From an uncultured Armatimonadota bacterium (GTDB lineage: Bacteria; Armatimonadota; Armatimonadia; Armatimonadales; Armatimonadaceae), in contig CAIVZM010000050.1 in NCBI GenBank assembly GCA_903910385.1, positions 22,890-86,889 on the forward strand: a stretch of DNA of 64,000 bases, in the 5' to 3' direction. Below are positions 51,717 to 60,964 of the stretch, piece after piece (positions within the stretch are counted from its first letter, which is position 1; each line of letters opens with the position of its first letter). The translations under genes and the position numbers were made by a program. A model generated the notes under the pieces. That model was given only the letters and a program-made list of their open reading frames with translations, searched no databases and was not told the origin of the DNA.

Positions 51717-52145
51717 TTATTCTTGCGTTGCCGGAAAGACGATGCCGATTGTCAGGAGAAGGTTCGCGCATCGTTGCTGATCCGCCGTCGCGATCAACAG
51801 GGCGATGTCCGGCTGACGCGCCGCATCATAAAAGGCGAACCGCTCCATCACCTCCAGAGAAATATCCGGAAGTAGCTGGCGATACTCTTTCCAGACCGGC
51901 GGTTCGGAGTCGTCGGGAAGCGCCATGACATGCGCGGCTTCAACAGGGATCGCATCGGTCAGGACTCGTAGAACATCCGTTACGGTGAGAACGCCGGGCG
52001 CAAGATTGAGAAACACTTTGGTCGCGGAGGGCGGCGTAGCGGTGGCATGGGGATAGTTCCCATCCGAGATCAAAACGCGAGACCCGTGTCCTGCCGAAGC
52101 GAGAGCACGAAGGATTTCCGGATGCAGCAGCGTGGTTTTCAGCAT
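51717..52145 (-). CDS. RbsD/FucU family sugar mutarotase
   Basis: This 142-residue protein starts MLKTTLLHPEILRALASAGH, then GSRVLISDGNYPHA, the diagnostic region of RbsD/FucU proteins with the catalytic His and the DGNYP loop, and ends with ADQQRCANLLLTIG. These decameric enzymes interconvert anomers of ribose or fucose before phosphorylation. The YP ending rather than RF/SF favours the FucU-like branch, but this is not certain. ATG 52145 gives the family N-terminus; the longer frame to 52250 runs into the PAP2 gene. Convergent with coaX. Confidence 0.9.
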   Translation of the reverse strand: MLKTTLLHPEILRALASAGHGSRVLISDGNYPHATATPPSATKVFLNLAPGVLTVTDVLRVLTDAIPVEAAHVMALPDDSEPPVWKEYRQLLPDISLEVMERFAFYDAARQPDIALLIATADQQRCANLLLTIGIVFPATQE

Positions 52146-52182
52146 GACGAAGCGTTTGTTCCGTTCCGAATCTTTTGAGAAA

Positions 52183-53010
52183 TTATTTTTTCGCCTCTGC
52201 GGCGGCAATCGCACGTCGTTCGACGCGATCCTCATACTGAGAGTTGGCAATGAGTAGAGCGGTCAGCCACGGCACAGCGGCTGCATAACCTGCGAGGACA
52301 TCACTGGGATAGTGTGCGCCCAGATAAACGCGGCTGGAACCGATGAGCAGGGTAGTCCCGGCGGAAGTGATGCAAACTGCCGTCTTTTCGGCGAAGGAAC
52401 GATCACTGCGCAGATGAACGCCCGAAATGAGTCCGTAGAAGGTCAGGGAGATGAAAGCGTGACCGGAGGGAAAGGAAAAAGTTCCTTCACGGACGAGCGC
52501 CTCGATCAGGGTCTGTCGCTCGCGTCCGTAACGTTGTTTCATCAGACCGATAAGCCCCGCCCCGCCGCTCAGAGCCACGGCAAGCAAGACGCCTTTAGGA
52601 CGATGAGATGTCCGCCAGGTCAATGCCAGCGCCAGAGCGCCGATATAGCTCATAACGTCCGGACGCGCGGAGTTGGAGGCAAAGCGCATGATCGACGTGC
52701 GGCGTGGCGTCCGTAAAGCAAGGGCAAGTCGCAGACCATCGTGGTCGAAGCGCGTGACCCCTTCCGTACCGCGCACATCATCGGCGATATTGAAGAACAA
52801 TGCCATCGCCCCGGCGGATAGCCCTGCTCCTAACGCCACCGGAGTCACAATAAAAGGCGCTGCCGATGCGGCGTAAGTACGCGCCCTGCGTCCTACCGCC
52901 CGCGCCGCCGTCACCGCTAACTGCCGTCCCACACGTCGTAAGCCCATAGGTATCATTAACATGCCGATTCGACGCGGGATAGGGCAAATTCCTTCCGTAT
53001 CGCTTCTCAT
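52183..53010 (-). CDS. PAP2 family lipid phosphatase
   Basis: This 275-residue integral membrane protein has the three PAP2 motifs: KQRYGRERQ (K-x6-R, with Gln in place of the usual Pro), SFPSGHAFIS, and SRVYLGAHYPSDVLAGY with the catalytic His. About five or six membrane helices are predicted by hydrophobicity. Likely substrates are undecaprenyl pyrophosphate or phosphatidate. ATG 53010 was chosen because upstream codons overlap the promoter of the divergent 53112 gene; later ATGs at 52962 and 52956 are possible. Downstream lies the mutarotase gene, about 37 nt away on the same strand. Confidence 0.88.
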   Translation of the reverse strand: MRSDTEGICPIPRRIGMLMIPMGLRRVGRQLAVTAARAVGRRARTYAASAAPFIVTPVALGAGLSAGAMALFFNIADDVRGTEGVTRFDHDGLRLALALRTPRRTSIMRFASNSARPDVMSYIGALALALTWRTSHRPKGVLLAVALSGGAGLIGLMKQRYGRERQTLIEALVREGTFSFPSGHAFISLTFYGLISGVHLRSDRSFAEKTAVCITSAGTTLLIGSSRVYLGAHYPSDVLAGYAAAVPWLTALLIANSQYEDRVERRAIAAAEAKK

Positions 53011-53111
53011 CGACCGTATCGCTTTCCAATCGTTCTTCTTGCTGTCGTTATACCCTCTCAATTCTCTGATTTTCAGGTACACTGCACCCGAAGGAAGCAA
53101 TAGTACAAATC

Positions 53112-53939
53112 ATGAAGCGGCGCACTATTTTATGTTCTATCGACGGAATGCGACCGGATGGTCTGCAAACTGCCGTCACGCCTACTATAGACCGATTGAT
53201 TCGTGAGGGAGCCTCGACGATGCAAGCGCGTACAGTCATGCCATCGTCCACGTTGCCTTGTCATACGTCGATGCTACGCGGCGTCGATACGTCCCGACAT
53301 GGAATTACTTCAAATACATTCCATCCTATCGTCCGTCCCGTTCCCAGTTTGTTCGAATGGGCGAAATCGCACGGGAAAACGACCGGGATGTTTTATAACT
53401 GGGAACAACTGCGCGATCTCGCCGATCCGGGACATCTGAACTATTCCGTGATGACCGCAGACGCTCATTCGCCCGACGGGGATCGCTACATCGCCGAACA
53501 GACGGTCGCGCATCTGGCGCGGTTCGACTTCGATTTCCTTTTCGTCTATTTTGGCTGGACGGACGAGTGCGGGCATCTGCACGGATGGATGTCCGACCCG
53601 TATATTCAGGCGATTTCTGATGCGGACGCCTGTCTGGGAAAAGTTCTTGACGCCGTTCAGGAAGCAGGGCGGTCTGAAGAAACGAACGTCCTCGTGCTTT
53701 CCGATCATGGTGGGCATGGACGCTCGCATGGCACGGACAGCCCGGAAGATATGACGATTCCGTGGGTCTTGCACGGCCCGGATGTTCGTCCCGGACACGA
53801 AATAACCGGTGAAGTGCGTATATTCGATACCTGCGTAACGCTGGCGAGCCTGATGGATCTTCCCTTAGTCCGCGAATGGGAGGGCAAAGTGGTCGCCGAG
53901 GCACTGACTAAATCTCCGGCGGAAACCTCCCGCCCTTAA
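53112..53939 (+). CDS. Alkaline-phosphatase-superfamily phosphodiesterase
   Basis: This 275-residue protein of the type I phosphodiesterase/nucleotide pyrophosphatase group carries RTILCSIDGMRPDGLQ with the metal Asp, VMPSSTLPCHTSMLRG with the Thr nucleophile in STLPCHT, GWTDECGHLHGWMS and VLVLSDHGGHGRSHG with Asp-His metal ligands. There is no signal peptide, so it is cytoplasmic, unlike many relatives. Related proteins cleave nucleotide or phosphonate esters. AAGGAAG precedes the ATG by about 13 nt. It lies 17 nt before the beta-helix protein and is probably co-transcribed with it. Confidence 0.92.
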   Translation: MKRRTILCSIDGMRPDGLQTAVTPTIDRLIREGASTMQARTVMPSSTLPCHTSMLRGVDTSRHGITSNTFHPIVRPVPSLFEWAKSHGKTTGMFYNWEQLRDLADPGHLNYSVMTADAHSPDGDRYIAEQTVAHLARFDFDFLFVYFGWTDECGHLHGWMSDPYIQAISDADACLGKVLDAVQEAGRSEETNVLVLSDHGGHGRSHGTDSPEDMTIPWVLHGPDVRPGHEITGEVRIFDTCVTLASLMDLPLVREWEGKVVAEALTKSPAETSRP

Positions 53940-53956
53940 CGGAAAGAAGCGAAACC

Positions 53957-55840
53957 ATGAGAAAGAACCGCATAAATATATCATTACGCCTGCTAATGAT
54001 AACGTTTCCATTGATTGCCACTGCTTTGTCGGCGAACGCGCAGGAAGATAAGGGACTGCAACGCATCGTATTTCCAAAGGACGCCACCGTAATCGATGTG
54101 AAAGCTGAACTCGGGGCGAAAGGGGACGGCGTCACTGATGATACCGCCGCGCTTCAGAAGGGAATAGACCTCAGTTCCGGCATTGATGCCAGAACTACCA
54201 GAGCGCTCTATCTGCCCAACGGGGTCTACCGGGTCACCGGGACGCTGGTAGTAAAAGCGCCTCTTGGTCCCTGGATGTATGGGGAATCCCGCGATGGCGT
54301 TATCATCCGACTCGATAACCGGGTTAAAGGCGTCAATTCCGTCTTACGGACGCATCCTCGCGAAGCCCCTCCCACTTCTGCGGACTGGTTCATGCGAAAT
54401 CTTCGGAATTTCACCATCGATGTCGGCGATAATCCCGATACGGACGGCATCCGCTACTGTGCGACGAATTCCGGCATTTTGAAAAATGTCCGGGTGATCG
54501 GCAAGGGGAAGATCGGGGTCAACGCCGGTTTTATCGGTCAGAGCGGGCCGAACCTGATTCAGGATGTGGTCGTGGAAGGCTTTGAGACTGGAGTGAATGC
54601 GGCATGGATATGGGGAACGACTCTTTCCCGTGTCACCATCCGAAACTGTAGGAAACAGGGGGTGTATGTCAATGCTACCCCGGTCGCGATTGAGGATTTG
54701 ACCGTCGAGAACACGCCGTTACCGGTGTTCTGCGATTATCCCAACGACTGGACCTGGTGGGGCGGCGTTACGGCTATTGTCGGCGGGAAATTTAGCGGTG
54801 GCGACCCGAACGGCCCGGCAATCAAAAATCGTAGCGTTCTCTATGCCCGCAACATTACAACGCGGGGCTTCAAGATGGCGATTGAAGGAGTCTCCGCAGA
54901 TCGGAATGCCCTCCAGCCGGTAGTTGCGGAATACGCTTCGCAGAACCCAAGAGCGCTCTTTGAATCGAAAAAACCACTAAATCTGCCCATCAAGCGCGAA
55001 CCTGCCCTCGCCTGGGAAACCAATCCCTCTAAATGGGTCTGTGTCAATGACTACGGAGCGATTCCCGGCGATAATCAGGACGATACGCAAGCCTTCCAGA
55101 AAGCGATTGATGCGGCGGCGGCGGCGAAAAAGACGGTCGTTTATATGCGCGGAATCGGTGGGGGTGATCCCAACTGGTTCGATATCAATGGCGAGGTGCG
55201 GGTGCATGGTTCGGTGCGTTTTGTCGTCGCTCTGGGTTTTGGTCGCATTCTCGCTGGGAACAACGGCAAATTTATCGTAGATGATTCTTCATCACCTGTC
55301 GTTAAATTCCAGAATATCGATTCCTTTGGCGGACCTCCTGTCGTTCTGGAAAATCGCTCTCTGAAAAATACTATGGCGGTCGAAAGTTGCGGAGTAAAAA
55401 TAGTCGGCGATGGCGGCGGCGATATCTTCGCCACAGACTGCCCTTCCGGCGCGGAACTACGAAAGCCGGGACAGAAGCTCTGGGCGCGTCACCTGAACTC
55501 CGAAGGAAACAGCGATACCGGACTTGTCGTCAATAATGGCGGTGATCTCTGGGTAATGGGTGCAAAGTTCGAGGGGAAAGGCATCCGCTATGCAACCCGA
55601 AACGGTGGGCGGACTGAAATTTTCGGCGTCTTCAACTATGGTCCCGGAATCGCGAAGGACGATTTGCGCCCGATGTTTGATATCGTGGACGCTTCCCTCG
55701 GGGTATACGGTCTGCGCGAAATCGCCTTCGATGTTCCCACTTACAACATCAAGGTTCGCGAAAAGCGGGGGAGTGAGACAAGAACCCTGGGTGTCGATAA
55801 AGAAGGTGGGTGGATAGGATGGGCTCTATTCCGTAACTGA
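53957..55840 (+). CDS. Secreted pectate-lyase-superfamily beta-helix protein
   Basis: The protein has 627 residues. A signal peptide (MRKNRINISLRLLMITFPLI, cleavage near ANA) precedes a right-handed beta helix. Two pectate_lyase_3-type starts are present: LGAKGDGVTDDTAALQKGID near residue 52 and CVNDYGAIPGDNQDDTQAFQ near residue 361. They form two helices in tandem, as in GH28/PL-like and tailspike proteins. The active-site Asp set of polygalacturonases is not clear, so lyase, hydrolase or binding function is open. It presumably works on polysaccharides outside the cell. Downstream is a convergent gene 8 nt away. Confidence 0.9.
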   Translation: MRKNRINISLRLLMITFPLIATALSANAQEDKGLQRIVFPKDATVIDVKAELGAKGDGVTDDTAALQKGIDLSSGIDARTTRALYLPNGVYRVTGTLVVKAPLGPWMYGESRDGVIIRLDNRVKGVNSVLRTHPREAPPTSADWFMRNLRNFTIDVGDNPDTDGIRYCATNSGILKNVRVIGKGKIGVNAGFIGQSGPNLIQDVVVEGFETGVNAAWIWGTTLSRVTIRNCRKQGVYVNATPVAIEDLTVENTPLPVFCDYPNDWTWWGGVTAIVGGKFSGGDPNGPAIKNRSVLYARNITTRGFKMAIEGVSADRNALQPVVAEYASQNPRALFESKKPLNLPIKREPALAWETNPSKWVCVNDYGAIPGDNQDDTQAFQKAIDAAAAAKKTVVYMRGIGGGDPNWFDINGEVRVHGSVRFVVALGFGRILAGNNGKFIVDDSSSPVVKFQNIDSFGGPPVVLENRSLKNTMAVESCGVKIVGDGGGDIFATDCPSGAELRKPGQKLWARHLNSEGNSDTGLVVNNGGDLWVMGAKFEGKGIRYATRNGGRTEIFGVFNYGPGIAKDDLRPMFDIVDASLGVYGLREIAFDVPTYNIKVREKRGSETRTLGVDKEGGWIGWALFRN

Positions 55841-55847
55841 TAATCGT

Positions 55848-57362
55848 TCAAACTCGGGATGAAGAACCCACGGCGGGCGGTTGCGGAAGTTGCGATGAAG
55901 AGGAGGCGGCGTTATACGGCGACGCCTCGTGGAAAATCCTTCGGTAAAGGTCGGTTTGCAATATATTGTCTGGGTCGAGACGACGCTTCAACTGGAGGAA
56001 GCGTTGCACTCGCTCTTCGCTCAGGTAAGCCTGCAGGCGCGAGGGATGCAGGACGCTATCTTTGGCAAAATAGAAACGTCCCCCTGCCGCAAGGACGATT
56101 GCATCCATTTCCGCAGCGAGGTTCCATAGAGCGGCGCGATTCCTCTCCGTTACTTTGAAATCGAGCGCCAGAGAATAACCATCAACGGCATGCGTCATCA
56201 GGAAGGGATCGGGGTGATGTCGTTTGAAAACGCCCAGATAGGGAATGATGTCCCGATGCTGACACAACTGGATCAAGCTGGCGAAGGCGGTCTGCGCCGT
56301 CTCTTTTGGAATGAAACTCTGATACTGGATCAACCCGCCCGCGCCATACGACTTTTTCCAGTTCGGCACATAATCGAGCAAAAACGCGAATCCTGCATGG
56401 GATTGCAAATGGGCGTGCCCATGACTGCGAACGGACGCATAGTACTTGGCAGTGTTGATCAAGCGCATGCCGATATCGTTGACGAACGGTCGCATCAATC
56501 GCCACATCACCGATTTGGGGAGGACGCCAAATAACGTATCGGGTAGTTCCTGATTCTCCACACGCAATGTTTGCGCGGGAATCGGGTCTTCGCCTTCCGT
56601 CAGGTAATTCGCCTGATGGATTTGTCCCCGTCCGGCGCCTGTCCCGGTGGCGAAGCAATCCACCCACCCGACCAGGTAGTCCGACTGCGGAAGGCGTTCC
56701 TCAAAAACGGTGAACATCTCCCGCCAGTTGCGAACGACCAGTGGCGTGACGCGCAAATTACCGGAATGTATTCGCTTCAATTCCAGAGTTAGAGACAGGA
56801 AAACCCCGAGGACGCCAAAACCGCCGATTGCTGCATGGAAAATATCCGCATTCTGCGTTCGGTCACAGGGTAGAATCTCACCCGAAGGCAACATCAAATC
56901 AAACGCTTTGATATGGTCACCAATCGTCCCGACGGCAAAGTTGTTCTTGCCATGGATGTTCATCGCCGCCGCGCCGCCTAATGTCGGAAACATCGTGCCG
57001 GAAACGACATAGGGCCACCAGCCTTCTCCCAGAACGTACTGCCACAGTTGTTTGATAGTGACCCCGGGTTCGCACACGACAACGCCACGTTCGGGGTCCC
57101 AGTTCAGAATCCGATTCATCCGGGTCAGATCGAGGACGATATTTTCCGATCCGAGCGCCGCGTCGCCGTAGGATCGTCCCGCGCCGCGTAACGCGATGCT
57201 GACGCCTCGTTCCCGCGCCAAAGCAAACGCCTCCCGGATACCGTCGATGGTTGTGGGACGATAGACATATCCCATACCATGAATGCTTTCCCCCCAACCG
57301 CTGAGACGCTCCATCCGGTCACGAGGCAACATCGAGGACAGATTAGACATTCGTTCGCGCAT
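55848..57362 (-). CDS. FAD-linked oxidoreductase, DprE1-like
   Basis: This 504-residue VAO/PCMH-type flavoenzyme begins with RLSGWGESIHGMGYVYRPTT, then IALRGAGRSYGDAALGSENI, the FAD-binding loop of DprE1 and relatives, GGAAAMNIHGKNNFAVGTIG and AAIGGFGVLGVFLSLTLELK. In mycobacteria DprE1 with the SDR DprE2 epimerises decaprenyl-phosphoryl ribose to arabinose. Here an SDR gene lies 3 nt upstream in the same operon, supporting an analogous two-step epimerase. The carrier lipid and sugar are unknown. No other arabinan genes are in the window. ATG 57362 and ATG 57350 are both possible starts. Confidence 0.9.
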   Translation of the reverse strand: MRERMSNLSSMLPRDRMERLSGWGESIHGMGYVYRPTTIDGIREAFALARERGVSIALRGAGRSYGDAALGSENIVLDLTRMNRILNWDPERGVVVCEPGVTIKQLWQYVLGEGWWPYVVSGTMFPTLGGAAAMNIHGKNNFAVGTIGDHIKAFDLMLPSGEILPCDRTQNADIFHAAIGGFGVLGVFLSLTLELKRIHSGNLRVTPLVVRNWREMFTVFEERLPQSDYLVGWVDCFATGTGAGRGQIHQANYLTEGEDPIPAQTLRVENQELPDTLFGVLPKSVMWRLMRPFVNDIGMRLINTAKYYASVRSHGHAHLQSHAGFAFLLDYVPNWKKSYGAGGLIQYQSFIPKETAQTAFASLIQLCQHRDIIPYLGVFKRHHPDPFLMTHAVDGYSLALDFKVTERNRAALWNLAAEMDAIVLAAGGRFYFAKDSVLHPSRLQAYLSEERVQRFLQLKRRLDPDNILQTDLYRRIFHEASPYNAASSSSQLPQPPAVGSSSRV

Positions 57363-57365
57363 TGT

Positions 57366-58103
57366 CTAGAGATTCAGTTTCTGGAAGAGGAACGAGGGAA
57401 TAAGTCGAATGACGCCCATAATGGGCCGCCATATAAAGGGGACGTATACAGTGGTCGCGCCGTGTTGCGCGGCGGTGATCGTCCGTTGCGCCGCCACTCC
57501 TGCGGAAATCATAAAAGGCATGTTCGGCATTCCGGCGATCATGGGCGTATCCACGGGTCCCGGCTTTATGGTGACAACGCGCACGCCATAGCGTCCCACA
57601 CGATTGCGAAGGGATTCCATATAGCTATCAGTGGCCGCTTTAGAGGCGGCATAAGATAGCATACCGCGTCGTCCCCGGTCCGCTGCGACGGAGGAAATAG
57701 CGATGATAGCGCCTTCTCCCTGTGTTTTGAACCGTTGCGCCGCTTCGTGTCCCCATGCCATCAGACCCAGAACATTGACTTCGACCGTGAGTTTATCGAG
57801 AGCGAAGTCGAATTCTTCTGGCTCCTGGCGAGGGAGGATACCCGCCGTGTAGAAAACCGCATCGAGACCGCCTAACTCGCGGCAGATTTGCTGAAATAGT
57901 GCAGGGACTTCATCGTACTGACGCACATCATGGATAAAGACCTTGCCCGGCGTCGCCAGGCTGCGGTTCAGGGCGTGTAGTTCTTCCTCACGCCGCGCAA
58001 CCAACCCCACACGACACCCAGTTGCCGCCAGTTGACGGGCGATTTCCGCACCGATTCCCGAGGAAGCGCCGACTACAATCGCCTGTTTGAACGTTTTTGC
58101 CAC
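57366..58103 (-). CDS. Short-chain dehydrogenase, DprE2-like
   Basis: This 245-residue SDR has the cofactor motif AIVVGASSGIGAEIARQLA, the NNAG equivalent YTAGILP, and the catalytic Ser in IAISSVAADRG with Tyr-x-x-x-Lys in LSYAASKAATDSY. The C-terminus holds VVTIKPGPVDTPM and a hydrophobic end that may touch the membrane. It is the first gene of a two-gene operon with the DprE1-like oxidase (3 nt gap), so it likely reduces the keto sugar made by that enzyme. This is inference from context. Confidence 0.9.
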   Translation of the reverse strand: MAKTFKQAIVVGASSGIGAEIARQLAATGCRVGLVARREEELHALNRSLATPGKVFIHDVRQYDEVPALFQQICRELGGLDAVFYTAGILPRQEPEEFDFALDKLTVEVNVLGLMAWGHEAAQRFKTQGEGAIIAISSVAADRGRRGMLSYAASKAATDSYMESLRNRVGRYGVRVVTIKPGPVDTPMIAGMPNMPFMISAGVAAQRTITAAQHGATTVYVPFIWRPIMGVIRLIPSFLFQKLNL

Positions 58104-58150
58104 GGAAGCATTATATCGTAGCGGGAAATCTACCGGGGGCTCTTGCAGAA

Positions 58151-59305
58151 CTATCCGCTGGTAATGGGCTTTTTCGCCGCCTTGATTTCCGTCTTCGGCT
58201 TTGCCGGGGGAAGGTCGTTATAAACGATGATTTCCGGTCCGGTTGGCTTTGCCAGGTATTTCGCCATCGACTGCGGCACAGTCAGCGTCGACGGGTCGCC
58301 ATCGCTGATGTAGGTGCGCATTCCCTCAAATTTCTGACGCCGCGCCTTGACGAGACCCGCTATCCAGCGCTCTATCTCGCCAGGATCGTTGCCGATGCGC
58401 AGTACGGCTCCCCGGTCAAATCTTTTGTCATCAGGCGCATAGGAAGCTCCGCCCCACGCCATCAGGACGCATTTATTTCCATTATCGAGGAGCAGTTGCC
58501 GTCCGGCTTTTGTTTTAGGATAGATGCCGTATGGAACCGCCATCGTGTCCATCGTGACTTTGGGCGATATTTTTTTGAAGTATTCCTGAGCGAAGGTCAC
58601 TTCCCATTTCAAATCCTTTTCACTCAAGCGGTTTAGCGGACGATGCGATGTCGAATGATTGGCGACTTCATATCCGTTATCCGCCAGAAAACGGATTTTT
58701 TCCTCGGACTTGCCAGCCTGCCAGAAGGGGGTAGGGTTATATTTAGACGCGGGAAGCACATAAAATACCGCTTTGCGCTGCCAATCATCGCCCCATTTGC
58801 GGTGACATTCTTCCAGAATGCCGATAACGCAGTCCGGATCGATAGACCCATCGGCGCGGTAGCGGAACTGCGAACCGCGAGCGTCATCGAAGGTCAGGAC
58901 GACCGGAGTCTTCCCTGCCGGAACATCCAGCGTTCCCTCTACCACATCACGCATATTGACCGGATAGAAGCCGTCCTTGTGCAACAATTCCATGTGTTTT
59001 CTGAATGTTGCTGGGGTGATATTCAGGCCATGTTTATCGTACTTCGTGTTGTATTCGCCGACAGAGTGGTACATCAGGATCGGGACGCGCCCTAATTCAT
59101 TGGCTTTAAGATCGCCGGGCATAGAGGGCTTCTTTTTGGGAGAAGGGGTAGGAGAAGGGGTCGCGGCGGACGCCTGCGTCGCCGTTAATCCTTGCGCGGT
59201 CGAATACTGCGGAGAGCATCCCGCAATCATTGCCAGTGTCATACTCGCAAAGCACAGTCCCGCTACAACGCGGGAGCCAGAGACGAACCTTCCGGATTGC
59301 TGCAT
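58151..59305 (-). CDS. Polysaccharide deacetylase lipoprotein
   Basis: This 384-residue protein has a signal sequence with the lipobox IAGC (Cys about residue 30), a Thr/Pro/Ser-rich linker with KKKP, then a NodB-type deacetylase domain: VPILMYHSVGEYNTKY, VVLTFDDARGSQF with the catalytic Asp pair, and ANHSTSHRPLNRLS with the His-x-x-x-His metal ligands. It should remove acetyl groups from a surface polysaccharide or peptidoglycan outside the inner membrane. ATG 59305 was chosen for the AAGG ribosome site and lipoprotein signal; the frame starting at 59347 adds unlike residues. Confidence 0.92.
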   Translation of the reverse strand: MQQSGRFVSGSRVVAGLCFASMTLAMIAGCSPQYSTAQGLTATQASAATPSPTPSPKKKPSMPGDLKANELGRVPILMYHSVGEYNTKYDKHGLNITPATFRKHMELLHKDGFYPVNMRDVVEGTLDVPAGKTPVVLTFDDARGSQFRYRADGSIDPDCVIGILEECHRKWGDDWQRKAVFYVLPASKYNPTPFWQAGKSEEKIRFLADNGYEVANHSTSHRPLNRLSEKDLKWEVTFAQEYFKKISPKVTMDTMAVPYGIYPKTKAGRQLLLDNGNKCVLMAWGGASYAPDDKRFDRGAVLRIGNDPGEIERWIAGLVKARRQKFEGMRTYISDGDPSTLTVPQSMAKYLAKPTGPEIIVYNDLPPAKPKTEIKAAKKPITSG

Positions 59306-59457
59306 CAAGAAACCTTGTTCTATCGTGATAGATGAATTGTATCGCACCTCAGAGTGATTCAGATTGTAAAGAGATGACCTTCAAGCATCCTATAAGAACA
59401 TGGGGGGAAAGTGTTACAGGAGAAACACGCGAAGGAAAACGCCTGCTTGCGATAACT

Positions 59458-60798
59458 TCACGGTGTGGCGTTGATTTCGAACGTTTTATCAACCAGATCA
59501 CACAAGCGTTCCATTCCATTACCGGGCCGCAGTTGCAAAGCCCCGATCTGTCCGCCGCCGAAGGGTGTTTCCGGGGTCGATTGTGGGAAAGCGATAATGC
59601 CCCCATCGGGCGTCCTGCTACGTCCCGGGTAGAGAAGCCAGGCGGCAGCGACTGCCTGCGTTTCACCGTTGCGGATACCATCGCGGTAGGCGTGCATCTG
59701 GTTCAGATCATCCGTCAGGGAAGCGTTGCGCGGCTCTTCATCCGCCAGCAGGGGAGTCAGGGGGAAATAACTGCCATACGCTTTCCATTTGGCATCCAGA
59801 ATCAGGAGGCGATGGTCACGCTCCAGAGTGATATCGGGTTCCATAACGTGAGAGGAAGATCGCCAGCCAGACTCCCCCGAGGCTCCAAAGTTGCGCCGAT
59901 AGGTGAGCTTCATGCGCCGCACTGGAATTCCCTGTCCTCCTGACCTGACAAAAGTGAGCGTTGCGCCCTGCCCCGTTTTCAGAGTGATTGTCAGACCTGT
60001 AGGAGTGACGGCAAAGCAGTCTGCGCTTGTTGTTCGGTAATCGCGATGACGCAATGCGTCTGCGGTTTGAAATAGACACCAGATTTCGTAAATCCGCCAG
60101 GTCTCCCGTGGGGGCAGTGTAAAAATAGGTGAACGCCAGTTGAAGGCAAATCCCCGCCGATAGTGACGCAGGGCGTCATGAAAGATGCGATGCGGCCCGC
60201 TTCGGATCGATGCGGAAGGCAGGGATGCATTGGGGACGAGCGTGACCCCCCGCCAGGGATCGCGCCGCAACGCCGCCCGAAAGCGGTGGCGCAGTTGCAA
60301 CGCTCTGCCAGCAATCTCCGGATTCCTGCATATTTCCGCCAGAGCGGCGATATCGGTCAGGTCACGGGAAAATGTGGCAAGGGCCATCTTGATAAAGCGA
60401 TTGTCCGGAGTGTCGGCATCGGGCGTTGCAAACCGCTCGCGTAACCGTCGCGGTGGAAAGACTCCTTCTTTACGAATCGCCTGCATCAAGTCGCCCGAAG
60501 ACACACGACGCGCCCGTTCGGAGAACGTCATCCTCGTTTCCCATCGTAGCCCGGTGCGCGGCGAAGCTTCCAGCATACGGAGCGCTGGGGCGAACTTCGG
60601 CCACCAGGCGCGGAGAAATTCCAGACGTTCCCGGGGGCATGGCGCCCCGACTGATTCGCCAGTCCCGATATCGAGGTCATTCAGAGCGATTTCCGGATAT
60701 AACTCACGGCCTATCGCGAGGGAGATGCGAGCAATATCGGTCAGCATCCATCGCCGCTCTTCCTCTGTCAATAAACTGCCGTAAGGATGAAGCACCAA
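59458..60798 (-). CDS. DUF2357/DUF524-like protein with PD-(D/E)xK nuclease domain
   Basis: The protein has 446 residues. The central and C-terminal parts resemble DUF2357/McrC-like proteins: DADTPDNRFIKMALATFSRD, then EPDITLERDHRLLILDAKWK, a PD...DxK nuclease core, and SLTDDLNQMHAYRDGIRNGE. These proteins normally work with an AAA+ GTPase (McrB-like) to cut modified DNA. No such gene is present, so this is an orphan. The frame is closed by TAG immediately before the TTG used as start, so the N-terminal domain may be shortened. Adjacent genes are metabolic and do not explain it. Confidence 0.75.
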   Translation of the reverse strand: MVLHPYGSLLTEEERRWMLTDIARISLAIGRELYPEIALNDLDIGTGESVGAPCPRERLEFLRAWWPKFAPALRMLEASPRTGLRWETRMTFSERARRVSSGDLMQAIRKEGVFPPRRLRERFATPDADTPDNRFIKMALATFSRDLTDIAALAEICRNPEIAGRALQLRHRFRAALRRDPWRGVTLVPNASLPSASIRSGPHRIFHDALRHYRRGFAFNWRSPIFTLPPRETWRIYEIWCLFQTADALRHRDYRTTSADCFAVTPTGLTITLKTGQGATLTFVRSGGQGIPVRRMKLTYRRNFGASGESGWRSSSHVMEPDITLERDHRLLILDAKWKAYGSYFPLTPLLADEEPRNASLTDDLNQMHAYRDGIRNGETQAVAAAWLLYPGRSRTPDGGIIAFPQSTPETPFGGGQIGALQLRPGNGMERLCDLVDKTFEINATP

Positions 60799-60964
60799 CT
60801 ATGGTATCAGAGATGCGAATTTGGGGATTGCTACCGCTTTTCCTGCCTTTTGTAACGTTTCCGCTCTGGCAAAAAAAGGACATTTCACCCGGACGGCGAA
60901 TAGTGAACCGATTAACGGGGCGGGGCCAGATACCCCGAAGCGCCGTGCAGGAGAATAATAGATT

